Positions 52,873 to 64,000 of a stretch of 64,000 nucleotides of DNA are shown one piece after another (position 1 is the first letter of the stretch; each line of letters opens with the position of its first letter). Source of the stretch: Vicia villosa. Taxonomy: Eukaryota > Streptophyta > Magnoliopsida > Fabales > Fabaceae. The notes below the pieces were generated by a model. That model had not been told where the DNA came from, ran no database searches, and saw only the letters and a list, made by a program, of their open reading frames with translations. A program made the position numbers and the translations under genes. The stretch is from NCBI RefSeq assembly GCF_029867415.1, contig NW_026705390.1:558001-622000 (forward strand), written 5' to 3'.

Positions 52873-55800
52873 GTGAATGTCCGTATTCCAGAAAGTATCA
52901 AAAAAAAAAAAAGAATAAGCCCAAATGGAGTCAAGGCTCCTCAACTATGGCAATCATCATTTCATTTCCGTATTCTCATTTCAGGACTCCCTGTTTTGTT
53001 GAAGACTACTTCCTTGTCTGAATTCGTCGGTATGATAATAATAAAAGCACCACAAATTCTCGAGCAACTCTGTCAGAATCTTTTTCAAAAAGTAATCAAG
53101 AATGTTTTGTAGAAGCATCTCTCATTCTCAAGGTTCTTATGCTCAGTTGTATCCGTGGAGGTTGGTGTTTCAGTTGGTGTTTGAGCTCTCCTTGCAACAA
53201 GTAACTTCTCTAAGTTTGGTGATCACGCAAAGTTCCTCCATGTTTGACGGCAAATAACTCTTCAGTGAATATGCTTGGGGCTCCCGCACGAGGGATAAGC
53301 AAGACGCACTCTTATCTTGAGCATTGCATCATTCGCATTGCTCGAATCCCTAAAGCATTACAAATTCTTGGGTGACTTCGTCAGAATCTTCTTCCATGTG
53401 GTAATCAAGAGTATTCTACACAATGCTCCTCATTCTCAAGGTCTTCTTCACCACAAGTTCTCAGTTTGATGACCATGCAAGGTTCCTCCACTTTTGATAA
53501 TGAATACTTCTACAACATCTATGCTTGGGGCTCCCGCACGAGGGATAAGCAAGACGTACTCTTATCTTGAGCATTGCATCACTCGCATTGCTCGAATCCC
53601 TAGAGCAAGGCAAAAGTTTACGACTCATGGTTGACTTCGTTGGAGTTCTCTTTTGGAGTAATCTGAAGTGTTTGGAAAGAACTGCAAAAAGTATTCAAGA
53701 TCAGTAAGTCCAGACGGAGTCAAGTCTCCCCAGCAATGGCATTCATTTAGCTTCTTTATTGTATTCTCATTTGTAACATTTCATTGTTTGTTTAAGCATT
53801 TATAGCATGTAAAAACTTGTTAATTTCTGAATGAAAGTAAAATACATTGTTTATGTTTGTTTTGAAGAAATCCATTCGTTTTCACTCATAAATGTTTTTG
53901 GCATTACGATACCAACTTTACTAATCTCTTGCTTAGGCAAAGAGCGGAGGGAGAATGATGAAAGATAAAAATGCAAAATCTCTAATCGTGTGTTTTTGAA
54001 TAAAAAACCCTACTGAGGATGTACAGGCATTATTTCAAATCCCCAAACACCGGAGATATAAGGGAGATAGACCCTCGTCAACCCCTTTGAGCCTTGAAGG
54101 AGGAGTTTCTTTGCTAATCACAAAAACCCTTATTTTAACCTTGGGGCAGGGTAGTGTTCATTTAACTTGATCGAGTGTTCAAAACTCAATAAAAGGGTAT
54201 GTATCTACGGATACAACAATGGTTATCCTTCAAAAGGTTGAGGAATGTCAAAACCGCAATGATTATCCTTATTCCATCAAGAGATCAAGAGATGACGATA
54301 CCACAGTGGTAATCCTTCATCAAATCAAAGGAGTGAGGCGGTCACGATCACCTCCAACGAATTAAAGATAATGCGAGGTCACACGACTTGTTCAAAAAAT
54401 ATACATAGCAAAAAGAAATGGCAAAAAAAAGATATAAGAAGAAAAGGATGAAAAGAAAAATGGCAAAAGAAGCATAGAAAAAAAAAAAAACTGTCAAGCA
54501 AGAACAAAGTCGTGTGACAATGAATCAAAAGAATAAAAGGTGAGCGACCGCCATGTCCAAAGAACCTCATTGATTCCTCAACCATTTCAAATTCCTTGTG
54601 AGGGATGAACACTCGTATCAAGGTAAATTGAACATAGGACTGGAGAACATCACGAAGGGGGTGGGTACAAATAATTTTGAGCCTAAAAATCCTTTATTTT
54701 CTAAAAACCGCGAACCCGACCAAATTACAACCCCTGAAAGTCCTAATTGAAGTAGGGTTTGTTTTGAAAACACACTCCGACGAGATAGCATTCAACTGAC
54801 TTCCAATGAAGCGAAACTCATATTCATGTTGGTATCGTATGCTTGCTTTATCTTCCATATGCAAAAATCGAGGTTGTGTCGCAACCTCATCTCATAAAAA
54901 GTTTACAACTTCAAGATTAACATAGGCTTTGCATTAGAATTACCATTCTTAGAATTAACATTCTTTTGCATGCGAAATATGTGCTTAACATCAAGGAAAT
55001 TTTCAAGGATGAGAATCAGTGAGCAACTTGATCATGTCAAAATACAAGAGACTTGAGAACTCCGAGGAGTAAAAGCTAAATCATTTCAAATGTTGACCAT
55101 CAAGGGGCAAGTTATTTAAAGAACTTTGTGGGGCATGAATACTTGATGCGTTCTTTGACTACTCTATGGTGAAGAGTTTGAAGACTCCGTTGAGCATGGT
55201 AAAGTTGTTTCCATGTTTGTTTGACTTCAAAACAAAGAAAGCTTGAGGATTATAGCCCGATGTACCTAATCAGGGGCAATTAAGTCGAGGTTTGACCTCT
55301 CAAATTCAGCATATCTGGGGCAATCATGTCGAGGTAAACATCTTCAAGCCTTGATCTATCTGGGGCAGTCATGTCGACAAATCTCTTCGAGCCTTGATCA
55401 ATCTGGGGCAATCAAGTCGAGGAATCTCTCTTGAGTTCAACCAATCTGGGGCAGTTACGTCGAGATTCGACAAATCTCTCCAAGGATCCTTTGGGGCAAA
55501 TCCCTCCATAAGTCACGAAGCCTGGGGGACAATTCTGAGTTTTTTTGTCGCTCCATGACCATAGGAGTTTATTTCTCCTAGAAATTTGGTCTCTCCTCAA
55601 GCATAAGGGTTTATTCCTCCTAGGAGTCGTTCTACTTCCCTAATCAAAGCTCCTTATCTGGATTTCTCATCCCCAACATGGTGAATCGAGGGAATCTCCT
55701 CAAGCTGAAAATCCTTCAGGCAGTGGCACACGGTGAGAAGTCAGAAATCGTTCTTCAAGTCAAAGAAAGGTGCATCTTACAAATCAAAGTCCAATATCTA

Positions 55801-56149
55801 TTGGCATCTGCACATGGTCCTTAACACTAAGGGGGTTCTCCCCGGTGTTTACTTCATTAATGCCTTTATTTGGCACTTTGCATATAGCATTCACTGCATA
55901 TAACATTGCATCCTCAAAAGCGTAGCATATCCATCAAAAGGGAGCATTACGCCACGGAAAAATTCAAACATGCATACAAAGCATAAGCCAGATAATACAA
56001 ATCCGCACCCAGTCAAGACAATAATACATCCCCACACAAAAAAATTGTCCTTACAAATTCTGATTGATATCTGCTACTACATTTCAAATCTCTTCCAACC
56101 ACGGTGCCGAGGCGAGGTATCTTCAATCTCTAATGAGTGTCTGACACAA
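52873..56149 (+). repeat. Noncoding interior of the Ogre derivative with degenerate repeats
   Basis: No pol motifs in any frame. Two copies of a roughly 250-bp unit carry ATGCTTGGGGCTCCCGCACG and GAGGGATAAGCAAGACG (53270 and 53518 onward). At 55290-55480, four or more degenerate units of about 55 bp share ATCTGGGGCA(A/G)T(C/T)A(A/T/C)GTCGA. A/G-rich runs lie at 54405-54540. Such text is common in the untranslated 3' part of Ogre elements. Confidence 0.7.
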
Positions 56150-56775
56150 TGTCTTCTTTTCTCCTGATGTTGAGTCGATGTTGAGTCATAGATCGTAAGA
56201 GATCTTATTCTTTCAGTCCTGAAGATCATGCTTAGGTCTTCTCCTGGTGTCGAGTCGATGTTGAGTCATAGATCGTAAGAGATCTTATTCTTTCAGCCCT
56301 GAAGATCATGCTTAGGTCTTCTCCTGGTATCGAGTCGATGTTGAGTCATAGATCGTAAGAGATCTTATTCTTTCAGTCCTGAAGATCATGCTTAGGTCTT
56401 CTCCTGGTGTCGAGTCGATGTTGAGTCATAGATCGTAAGAGATCTTATTCTTTCAGTCCTGAAGATCATGCTTAGGTCTTCTCCTGGTGTCGAGTCGATG
56501 TTGAGTCATAGATCGTAAGAGATCTTATTCTTTCAGTCCTGAAGATCATGCTTAGGTCTTCTCCTGATGTTGAGTCGATGTTGAGTCATAGATCGTAAGA
56601 GATCTTATTCTTTCAGTCCTGAAGATCATGCTTAGGTCTTCTCCTGATGTTGAGTCGATGTTGAGTCATAGATCGTAAGAGATCTTGTTCTTTCAGTCCT
56701 GAAGATCGTACGAGATCCTCTCCTGATGTCGAGTCGATGTTGAGTCATGGATCGTACGAGATCTTTTTCCTTCCA
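56150..56775 (+). repeat. 80-bp tandem repeat array in the Ogre 3' region
   Basis: GAAGATCATG recurs at 56221, 56301, 56381, 56461, 56541 and 56621, with a variant at 56701. This gives about 7.5 units of exactly 80 bp that differ at one or two positions. Each unit contains CGAGTCGATGTTGAGTCATA and GATCGTAAGAGATCTTATTC. Minisatellites in the 3' untranslated part are a known trait of Ogre and related Tat elements and can seed satellite DNA. Confidence 0.95.
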
Positions 56776-57057
56776 ATCATAGTTTCATACAACAATCATT
56801 TCCTTTGAGAAGCTTGTATTGGCACCTTGGCTACGTTACAAGCTATCTCCATTCGTCCAATTACTCACTGTAAATATTTCCATCAGAAAAAACAAAATCT
56901 CTTTCCCCAGCAGATACCAAAGCAAAAACAAAAATAAGGATATCATTTACACCATCTTCTTTTTAGGACAAATTTCTGGTACTCTGATATTTAATCTTCT
57001 TATACCTCGAATGTTCGAAAGGCTAACGCCAATCTCACCTTCAGGTTTAAGACGATT

Positions 57058-57070
57058 AAATAGGGGCAGC
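57058..57070 (+). other. Ogre polypurine tract
   Basis: AAATAGGGGCAGC immediately precedes the 3' LTR start. It is the plus-strand priming site in the expected place. Confidence 0.65.
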
Positions 57071-60000
57071 TATCATACCCCAAATTTGTCCTACCCTTGA
57101 TTTCTAACTGGCTTTAGCTTCACATTTCATCTGCATACCTCCATTAGGCCATTAACATAACATGCATCATTAATCAATAAAATTGACAAGGGATCGAGGT
57201 CGTAGATAAAGCTGAGGTTTCACATGGTTCGAAGTTCATATCTCATGCAGGTTTGTTCTTATTGGGGTTCTCAACTGATCATGGAGTGAGGTCCGTTTCG
57301 TGGTGCTTGTGTCAAATAATGGATTTTCAGGGTTGTGCCTATGATTATCTTATTGTCAAGATTTCATCTGGTTCATTCTCCACTTCAAAGTTTGGTTCAC
57401 CTGATTATTTGGCATAAAAGCTATTCATCTAAGGCTCCGTTAAAAGAGTGTGGATTCGTTCATTTGGGGATCGTATTAGGCCACCTTCAAATTTTGAAGA
57501 CATCTGACGGAATCCTGACTTTCAATCAAAGTCAACCATGGGAGGTTGACTTTGTGACTAAAGTTCATAATGGATTATCTTGGACTTTTACCTTTTGATG
57601 CTATTGAACCAGAGTTGCAAAAATGGGAGAAAATGACTTGATATGTGAATAAAAGCATAAAGGAGGGAAAAGAGAATTCAAATATCATTGGAAACCATTA
57701 CAAGCTACATCCATAATCCAATTTCCATTACAAAAGTTACTTCCAAACATGGAGATATGTTACAAAAAATAATAAAATTACAAAAATCAGCAATTGACTT
57801 TTGGTTAAGTGTTGACTTTAGTCAACGGTTGACCAACTAGTTGACCGGTGACCTATAATCATAACCATCTTCATTTCTCATCTTGCTGCCATGATAAAAA
57901 CCCCACCTTCATTCCTGTTCAAGTAACCTTCCTTTAACTTGGCTTCAAGACACTTCAAGTCATATCCAACATCCTTGCATTTCCCATCTGCCTTGTGTGA
58001 GCCTGCAACCACAATCCAAAACCAACAGGTTCATACAATTCACAACAGACCCCCATTCAAACACATAAGTCCAATTCAGTTTCATGAGTTAAAAATCCAG
58101 AATCCAAACATTCATTCAAAACAGTTTCAAACTAACATAACCAGAATCACTAACCATTCAATACACATCCCAATTCATTCCAAAACCACACATTCAGTCC
58201 TCATTCTTACTTATTAAACTCAACCATAATCTCTAACTGTTTCCTAACCTCCTTTTATCTTCCATAACTCACCTCTTAGACCTTTTAACAATTCCCAAAC
58301 AGAATTCCATAACTTCATCTAACAGCAAATAACTAACCTTTAACCACATTCTAACAATCTAGTACAGGAACTAACAGGATTCTATTAAGGCTATCAAATT
58401 CAAATCCATAAACGAAAAAGATTATCATTCACCTCGCAACAATTTCGGTCTCGGCCTTTAATCTGCAGTCCCATTTCCAACTCCGAGCACCCGTCATCAC
58501 CAAGGAAGCTACAGCCCTGCACACGTGCTAATGGATCAGATTCGGTTCACATTGAAACCATCAGTCATACATTCAGTTCAAACCGACATCCACAAACCGT
58601 GTCAAAAGCTTGAAATACTTGCAGCAATTCTGCACTATGCTCCTTGTCCACCAAAATCATAACCTGTAAACATACAAGAGTCCAAAAACTAGTCAAAACC
58701 AAAACCATACAATTCAACATACATTCCAGTGTAAAAATACTTACTGCATTCAATTCAAAACCACTTCATACAAGTCCACATATCAAAAGGGCATACCTAT
58801 AATTCATACTAGCTGCCCGACTTGTACAGACCCATTCACATTGTGATTCTACAGTTGAAATAAGAAGAATGCCCTAACAGCAAGTAGCTAACAGCTTTAA
58901 CATACAACTACAAACTGAACCATCCCTTACTAACAGTTTATAACCTCTCCTAACTGCTTTTAACTTCAAACTAGCATATAACAGAATTTTAACTAATAGT
59001 CTAACACAGTCCCACATTCAAGAAATTAGAAAATCTAGTGGAAGTTGTAATTCCGAGTCCCACACTCAAGGATTCGTCATCATGATCCAATCATTACACA
59101 TATAAAAGAACAATTTCACTTACCTACAAGGGACCGGAAGAAAAAGCACAAGCTTCCTCATCGTTTCGCTTGCAAACGTTGAAAGAAGAAGTGCATAGTA
59201 AAAAGTTCAGGCCATTCCCTCCATTCTCGATTCATCTCTCAACCATCATTCTTCATCATCTTCCTCTCATCTTCCTCTCATCTTCTTCTCATCTCCTTCA
59301 TTCTTCATCACATCATCATCTTCATCCCTCAACCTTCACGCTTCAGAAAATTTCCCCTCCGTCACCATTGACCACCGTTCAGAACCATCTCTCATTCTCT
59401 TCATCTCTACTTCAAACTCATCATTCTCCTCGCCACACTTCAATCCCATCACCATCATCATCCTCAACAGAAAAGAAGCAAGAAAATCAGAAGAGAGGAA
59501 GAATTATCAAAAACAGAAAAAAAACGAAAGAGAAAATTGGGAAAGAAGCTCACCGAAAAGGATGTAACAAACTCTCCGAATCTTCGCATTCAATCTTCAT
59601 CATCTCAGAAGCCATCATTCATCTCCAACGACACCTCAGCCTTCATCTTTCTCGGTCGATTCACCAACCTCAATCACGATTCTGAAGAGGAATGAGAGAA
59701 CCTCGTCATCAATTTCAATCTTCATCGCAACGCAGTAACAAACACATCTTCGTATCGTCTCAGTATATCCTCATCAATCAGAACCGCGTCCAACCTCTTC
59801 CGTCATCGCAACGCGTTTTCAACCTTAGTAACAACAACAAGAGCACCAATCATCATTGAGCCTTCATCATCGTCATCCACGCGATTCGAGCACCACGCGA
59901 CTCTGAATCAGAGACGAGAGAGGCGAGGGTGGAGCGAGTGAGAGCGAGAGTTTGAGAACCGAGACGGAGAAGAGGTGAGAGGGAGCGGAGCTTGCTGTGT

Positions 60001-61534
60001 TTCGCAGGTCGCGGCGGAAGGGGATCATCGGAGAAGAAACGAGTAGCCACCGCCGTCGCCCTTGAGAAGAGAATTCCGTTTTGAGAAGGTTAATCGTCGC
60101 ATCCGGTAACCCTAATTCCCTTTCAGACTTAATTTCGTTATTTTTTATTTTTATTTTTATTTTTTTTTCTTTTCAATTGTTTTTGTTCTGAATACTAACA
60201 AATAACTGGATCAATATAATTCATTCTGGGCCATTACTGCTAACTGCACCCCCCATAAGCCCATCGTTACTCTTTTTGCCATAGAAAACTCAAACAAAAA
60301 CTATCCTTGGGCCAGTTCCTGGGCCATGCACCCATGTTACTAACTGCACCAACATATTATTCACACCCCTTGTTCCCATCATCTTTATTTAGGTTAATTA
60401 GATTTTTCTCAATTTCTTTTTGGTGATTAAAACTAATTCTCTACCATCTTTTTAGACCTTTAATACATATTTTGTCATATAAAAACGATCACTAAAAATA
60501 TTAGCTTCTTAATTAGGTTTTAGGCTAGTTTAATTTTGACATTTAATTGATTTCTCTTTCATAAAAATCAATAAAAATAATAGTACTTTTAATTCACCCT
60601 TGCACTATATTTTCTACTTGTTCGATTTCATACTTTTATGCTATTTTCAATACTCCACTTTTTGCTTTATTTTCCATGTTTCTTTTACTCCTAACCTTAG
60701 GTAGAAACCATGATAATAATAAGTAGAATTCCCCATTCATATTAGGCTAGTTTTCTTAGGCTAGTTCTTTTTCTTTTCAACTTTAATCCATTTAAAAATA
60801 CTTGAATAAATCTCCCATAAAAAATACAAAGAAAACACCTAAAAAAAATGACTAATAAATACTTTGACTAATAAAAAGGGAATGGAAGCTTGTAACTTCC
60901 CTTGCTTAAGGGATGTTCGAGTGCTTGGAGCTCCCTTGCTTAAGGGTTCCATTCAGGCGTAAGTTCCCAACCTCTAAAAAACACAAACCAAAGAGTAACT
61001 CGAGTTTCCCTTGCTTAAGGGATTTCCTCGAAACACTCAAACTCTCTCTCTCTCTCTTCTCTCGCTTTCTTAAGGGCACCGTTATTTCCGCTCCATTGCA
61101 TCCTAGGCTGTCCCCTTGTGCAAGAGCGCGAACGTTAACGCCGCCCAACTAAAAAACACAAAAACAAACAGAAACTATGGAGCCGAACTACGGCGCTCTG
61201 ATTCCTGAAAAGGATACGTAGGCATCAAGTCGCGGGGCTTGAACGAGCACACTTGTAAATATTCCTTCTTTTCCCCGTATTTCTTTTGCATTCATTCGCA
61301 TGTAGACATAGACATAGACACACCCTTTAGATAGAAACAAACCTAGGTGGATACCATCGAGTACGATGGGCGCGAGGGGTGCTAATACCTTCCCCTTGCG
61401 TAACCGACTCCCGTACCTTGATTCTCTGGTCGCAAGACCCTGTTCCTTCCTTTGTTAGGTTTTCTGATATTCCTTTCCCTTATGGGATAAATATATTGGT
61501 GGCGACTCTGTTCATTTTTCGCGAGCGTGCGACA
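57071..61534 (+). repeat. 3' LTR of the Ogre derivative
   Basis: 4464 bp, practically identical to 46283-50750 apart from one base (57604) and two short slippage differences; followed by the target duplication ACATT. Open frames such as 59170-59685 and 60906-61148 repeat those of the other LTR and are not genes. Confidence 0.93.
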
Positions 61535-62230
61535 ACATTGACTCATGAGCTAATCCTCACCGAGTCGAAGCCGCTATCCTCAATCTGAAAAATATAGTGT
61601 AAGGGTGAGTCTCATTCGCAATTAACAAATATTATTGCATTATAAATAACAGTACATCAACAGTTATATTATTCACCAAACTCATCTATATCCAGATCAT
61701 CCATCAACATACACACATACCATCAAAACAATACAAGAGTATACATATAGTCATGTTATCAATTCCATGTAAATGAATGCAACTGACTCTATGCATGTGG
61801 TACCAACATCATCAATGGGAATCACCCACCGACCGATCTATCCTCATCCAGATACGGCCATGCCAGCACAAATTCCACACAATGGGAATTCTGCCATTCA
61901 CTGAATCCCCTCATCATCCAGGATTCAGCCCTCATCAATGCTTACGAATGCATGCAAATATATATATAACATACTTTCATCATCTCCATTCTATGAGTAG
62001 CATCATCTATGCTCATTTCATCCTCCTCCTCATCATCATCATCATTATTAAGCATGTTCATATATACATTAACATCATTCATTACAATCAATTATCAGTA
62101 AACCACAAAATCACATCACAAGGTCTACTCATTCTCAAATAGTACACAAAATAGGCCTACAGACCGAAAGTTACGCATCATAAAACTTTCCAGAAAAATC
62201 ACAAAACAGAAATTTTCACATACAGAAGCC

Positions 62231-62560
62231 ATACGCGTATCATCAAGTCTATACGCGTCCATACGCGTATCACCATCCCTCACACGTGTACCATACGCAT
62301 TTCATCAGAGTCAAAAATGGCCTAAAAACAACCTCATACGCGTATCAACCCTGCCATACGCGTATCGCCAAAATAAATTTCCTCTTGAAAAATTCCCATA
62401 CGCGTATGAGCATCCTCATACGCTCCTCATACGCAAATAGTCAGTACAGTGTATTTTGGGACAGGGCAGCTGCGTATCATACGCGTATAGCCCTTGGGGA
62501 ATGTCCCTCATACGTGTATGACTCCATCCCATACGTGTATGACACTGTTCCATACGCAAA
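62231..62560. repeat. Cluster of ATACGCGTAT palindromes in the gypsy LTR
   Basis: Seven ACGCGT cores, mostly as CATACGCGTAT, plus about seven variants (CATACGTGTATG, CATACGC, CACACGTG) occur irregularly spaced within 330 bp. They lie in the U3/R part of the split minus-strand LTR. They may be transcription-factor sites or CpG-methylation targets; no function shown. Confidence 0.85.
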
Positions 62561-63160
62561 AAACCAGAAAATGCCCAGAATTCTGCAATTTACGTAACAG
62601 TCCAATCCTCACTCGTTTCTACTCATACCAGTTCACGATTTTGAGTCTAAAACAGTCCAATTCTACGTTTTCATTCACAGGATTCATTCAATATAGATTA
62701 ATCTATCATCACCTATCAATCTACACATCAGAATCCCAAAATTTAAACCAATTCTTAGGACCCAAAACCTAACTCAGACATACGAACATAATTGACTCAA
62801 CAACACAACTATTCACACACTATTCATCTATAATCACAATAAGAGATGATAATTGGAAGAGTTCCCCCTTACCTTAGCCAAATTCTTGATCTTTGGTTTC
62901 TTCCTCTTTGTTCCTCTTTCACGTTCTTCGTGTTCCAACTTCTCTATTTTCACGTTCTAATCTTTCCTTCTCAATTCTAAATATTTTATGAAAATAATAA
63001 TAAAATTAGTAAAGGGCCTTCCTATATCACACCCCCTCTTTTACTATTTCTCACATGGCCTAATTGCCATAAACCATTATTTTCACAAAATCCTTAATAA
63101 TTCTAATTATTAATTCAATATTCCAAATTAAATTAATATTAAAATTATACGGGTGTTACA

Positions 63161-63238
63161 ACTATCCCCTACTAAAAGAGTTGTAACACGGGGTTCCATT
63201 AAATTAATATTAATATTGGAAAACACGGGGTTCCAATA
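63161..63238 (-). other. Stub of gypsy interior with purine tract and duplicated GGGGTTCC motif
   Basis: Read on the minus strand it ends in AGTAGGGGATAGT next to the LTR. Two copies of ACACGGGGTTCCA separated by an AATATTAATATTGG stretch lie at about 63187-63235. Sequence right of 63238 belongs to the MULE again. Confidence 0.5.
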
Positions 63239-63428
63239 TCAAAGACACTTTATATTGCAATATCCTTGACTTTTAATCACACTCTCAAGATCCATATAAG
63301 ACATTAAGTCAACGTCCCAATCCCAATCCATTTCAGACACCACTTCACCTATGTACAACTTTACAGGATGGTAGATAAATTCTCCCTTATGATGTATTCT
63401 AAGTTTGACAGTTTGTGACACTGGTGGC
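63239..63428 (-). pseudogene. N-terminal exon of the MULE transposase (PB1-like domain)
   Basis: After a TTTGTGCAG acceptor the minus strand encodes PPVSQTVKLRIHHKGEFI, LYIGEVVSEMDWDWDVDLMS and DLESVIKSQGYCNIKCL. This matches the PB1-like start of plant MULE transposases (basic strand with HHxG.F, YxGG.V, W..D.DxxS, ....V..LGY). The frame stops at the edge of the inserted LTR block (TGA at 63239-63241). The continuation is at 45968 and below, some 17 kb away. This identifies the MULE as the host of the nested block. Confidence 0.7.
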
Positions 63429-63439
63429 CTGCACAAAAC

Positions 63440-63730
63440 ATGTATAATAAACACCCATTAGGGACCACAGAAACAACTTGTAATAAAATACTCATGAAAT
63501 AGAGTTGGGACCACAAACATAACTTTGTAAAATTGTCATCGAACAAATTTGGGACCACCAACAGAATTTTATGCACTCAGTAACTGGGACCACAAACAGA
63601 ATTTTATGATAACAAATTTGGGACAACACATTCAGCAAAACAACACCAAATCAGCAAAACTTAAAACAACACCAAATCAGCAAAACAACACATTCAGCAA
63701 AACAACACCAAATCGCGATAAACCTTAATC
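63440..63730. repeat. Degenerate tandem repeats upstream of the transposase exon
   Basis: GGGACCAC(A/C)AACA(G/T)AA(T/C)TTT-type units recur four or five times (63463-63625), followed by repeats of AGCAAAACAACACCAAATC (63635-63712). On the minus strand these lie in the first intron of the transposase gene. Confidence 0.75.
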
Positions 63731-64000
63731 AAAAACAGTTGAGACAACAACCACTTACCTCAAAACATGTGTTGGATTTGACATTGAAGATGATGTTCAG
63801 GCAAAATAGGGCGAAATCACAGAAGCTTGATGACCGTTGAGATGACGAAATAGGACGAACGGTAGTTTTCTGAAGAAGGTGATTTTATGGAATGGACGGT
63901 GGTTTTAGGAAGTGGACGGTGGTTTTGTGGTATTGACGGTGGTGTATTGCAAGGACGACGATGAAGAAGTGAATGTTAGCGAAATTGATTCATTCTAATT
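63731..64000 (-). other. Probable leader of the MULE transposase gene
   Basis: G-rich imperfect repeats (GGACGGTGGTTTT, 63890-63950) and text reading on the minus strand towards the transposase exon. The terminal inverted repeat expected for the MULE lies beyond the window. No open frame recognised. Confidence 0.35.

Larger units (their letters stand above)
46283..61534 (+). mobile_element. Non-autonomous Ogre-type Ty3/gypsy (Tat lineage) retrotransposon, very young
   Basis: LTRs of 4468 bp (46283-50750) and 4464 bp (57071-61534) start TATCATACCCCAAATTTG and end GCGTGCGACA. The element is flanked by the perfect duplication ACATT (46278-46282, 61535-61539). Comparing the LTRs by eye I found one substitution (46816 C, 57604 T) and two 2-bp slippage differences (A-run near 48735, CT-run near 50270). 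The interior is only 6320 bp: primer site, leader, a gag-like gene, then noncoding repeats and a purine tract. Protease, reverse transcriptase, RNase H and integrase are all absent, although full Ogre elements carry more than 10 kb of interior. Both LTRs and priming sites are intact, so it can probably be copied in trans by an autonomous Ogre. Confidence 0.93.
45969..63160 (-). mobile_element. Ty3/gypsy-type LTR (about 1.9 kb) split by the Ogre derivative
   Basis: The outer ends are TGTAACACCC at 45969 and GGGTGTTACA at 63151-63160, the two termini of one LTR. Its parts are 45969-46282 (314 bp) and 61540-63160 (1621 bp), with the duplicated ACATT at the Ogre borders. Immediately right of 63160, the minus strand reads AGTAGGGGATAGT, a purine tract, then TGTAACACCC. 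This is therefore the 3' LTR of a minus-strand element with a stub of interior (63161-about 63238); the rest of that element is missing. The purine tract and TGTAACACC start fit the Tekay/chromovirus group (inference). No 5-bp duplication matches across the outer ends (ACATT left, ACTAT right), consistent with truncation. Confidence 0.65.
43178..64000 (-). mobile_element. Mutator-like element (MULE) with GRF gene, host of nested LTR elements
   Basis: The left end begins at about 43178 with GGCTTAATTGCACTTTTAG followed by repeated TTTGGTCCCTCTA/TTTAGTCCCTCAA text, a long-terminal-repeat style common in legume MULEs. Inside are a GRF zinc-finger gene (plus strand, 43652-44050) and transposase parts on the minus strand (44856-45968 and 63239-63428). 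The inserted block 45969-63160 (LTR plus Ogre) separates the N-terminal exon from the rest. The right terminus is not within the window, so length and target duplication are unknown. The catalytic core is deleted, so the element is non-autonomous. Confidence 0.65.

Overview
This is nuclear DNA from a flowering plant, almost certainly a legume of the vicioid group (pea, vetch, clover or medick relatives; inference). Genes have many introns with GT-AG borders, intergenic DNA is AT-rich, two genes encode conserved plant proteins, and the rest is nested transposable elements. The legume call rests mainly on a long-LTR Ogre-type Ty3/gypsy element whose LTRs carry the ATACCCCAAATTTG start and which has the TGGCGACTCTGCTGGGGA primer site.

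Layout. 1-1170: decayed plant-mobile-domain gene (minus). 2640-6313: intact polypyrimidine-tract-binding protein 3 gene (minus, 14 coding exons). 7.1-17.4 kb: repeat block with a solo LTR (9413-10063, TSD TTTAG) and a complete but pol-less Ty1/copia-type element (10258-17112, TSD TATAT), possibly nested in an old DNA transposon. 17.7-23.6 kb: MITE remnant, microsatellites, a decayed copia element with a gag relic, and diffuse repeats. 23618-25265: small Helitron carrying a pure 652-bp TG tract. 25.5-32.4 kb: tandem duplication of the ribosomal protein L3 gene. The right copy (29133-31913, minus) is intact. The left copy is a pseudogene whose fourth exon has become a 120-bp coding minisatellite and which has received two DNA-transposon insertions. 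32.4-41.16 kb: L1-type LINE, dead, split exactly at an A^T dinucleotide by a 3.9-kb Helitron (36171-40112). 41.2-43.2 kb: foldback elements and hairpins. 43.18 kb to the end of the window: a Mutator-like element with a GRF zinc-finger gene and an internally deleted transposase, split by a Ty3/gypsy LTR (45969-63160), which is itself split by the Ogre derivative (46283-61534, TSD ACATT).

Only two genes look functional: PTB3-like, an RNA-binding splicing regulator, and RPL3, a core protein of the 60S ribosome. They share no pathway-specific context. Everything else is mobile DNA or relics of it. The most informative observations are the RPL3-derived tandem array open on both strands, the exact Helitron-in-LINE junction, the very young pol-less Ogre derivative with a duplicated zinc-knuckle module, the giant TG tract inside a Helitron, and the three-level nest in the last 20 kb. 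All alignments were made by eye. No database search was possible.
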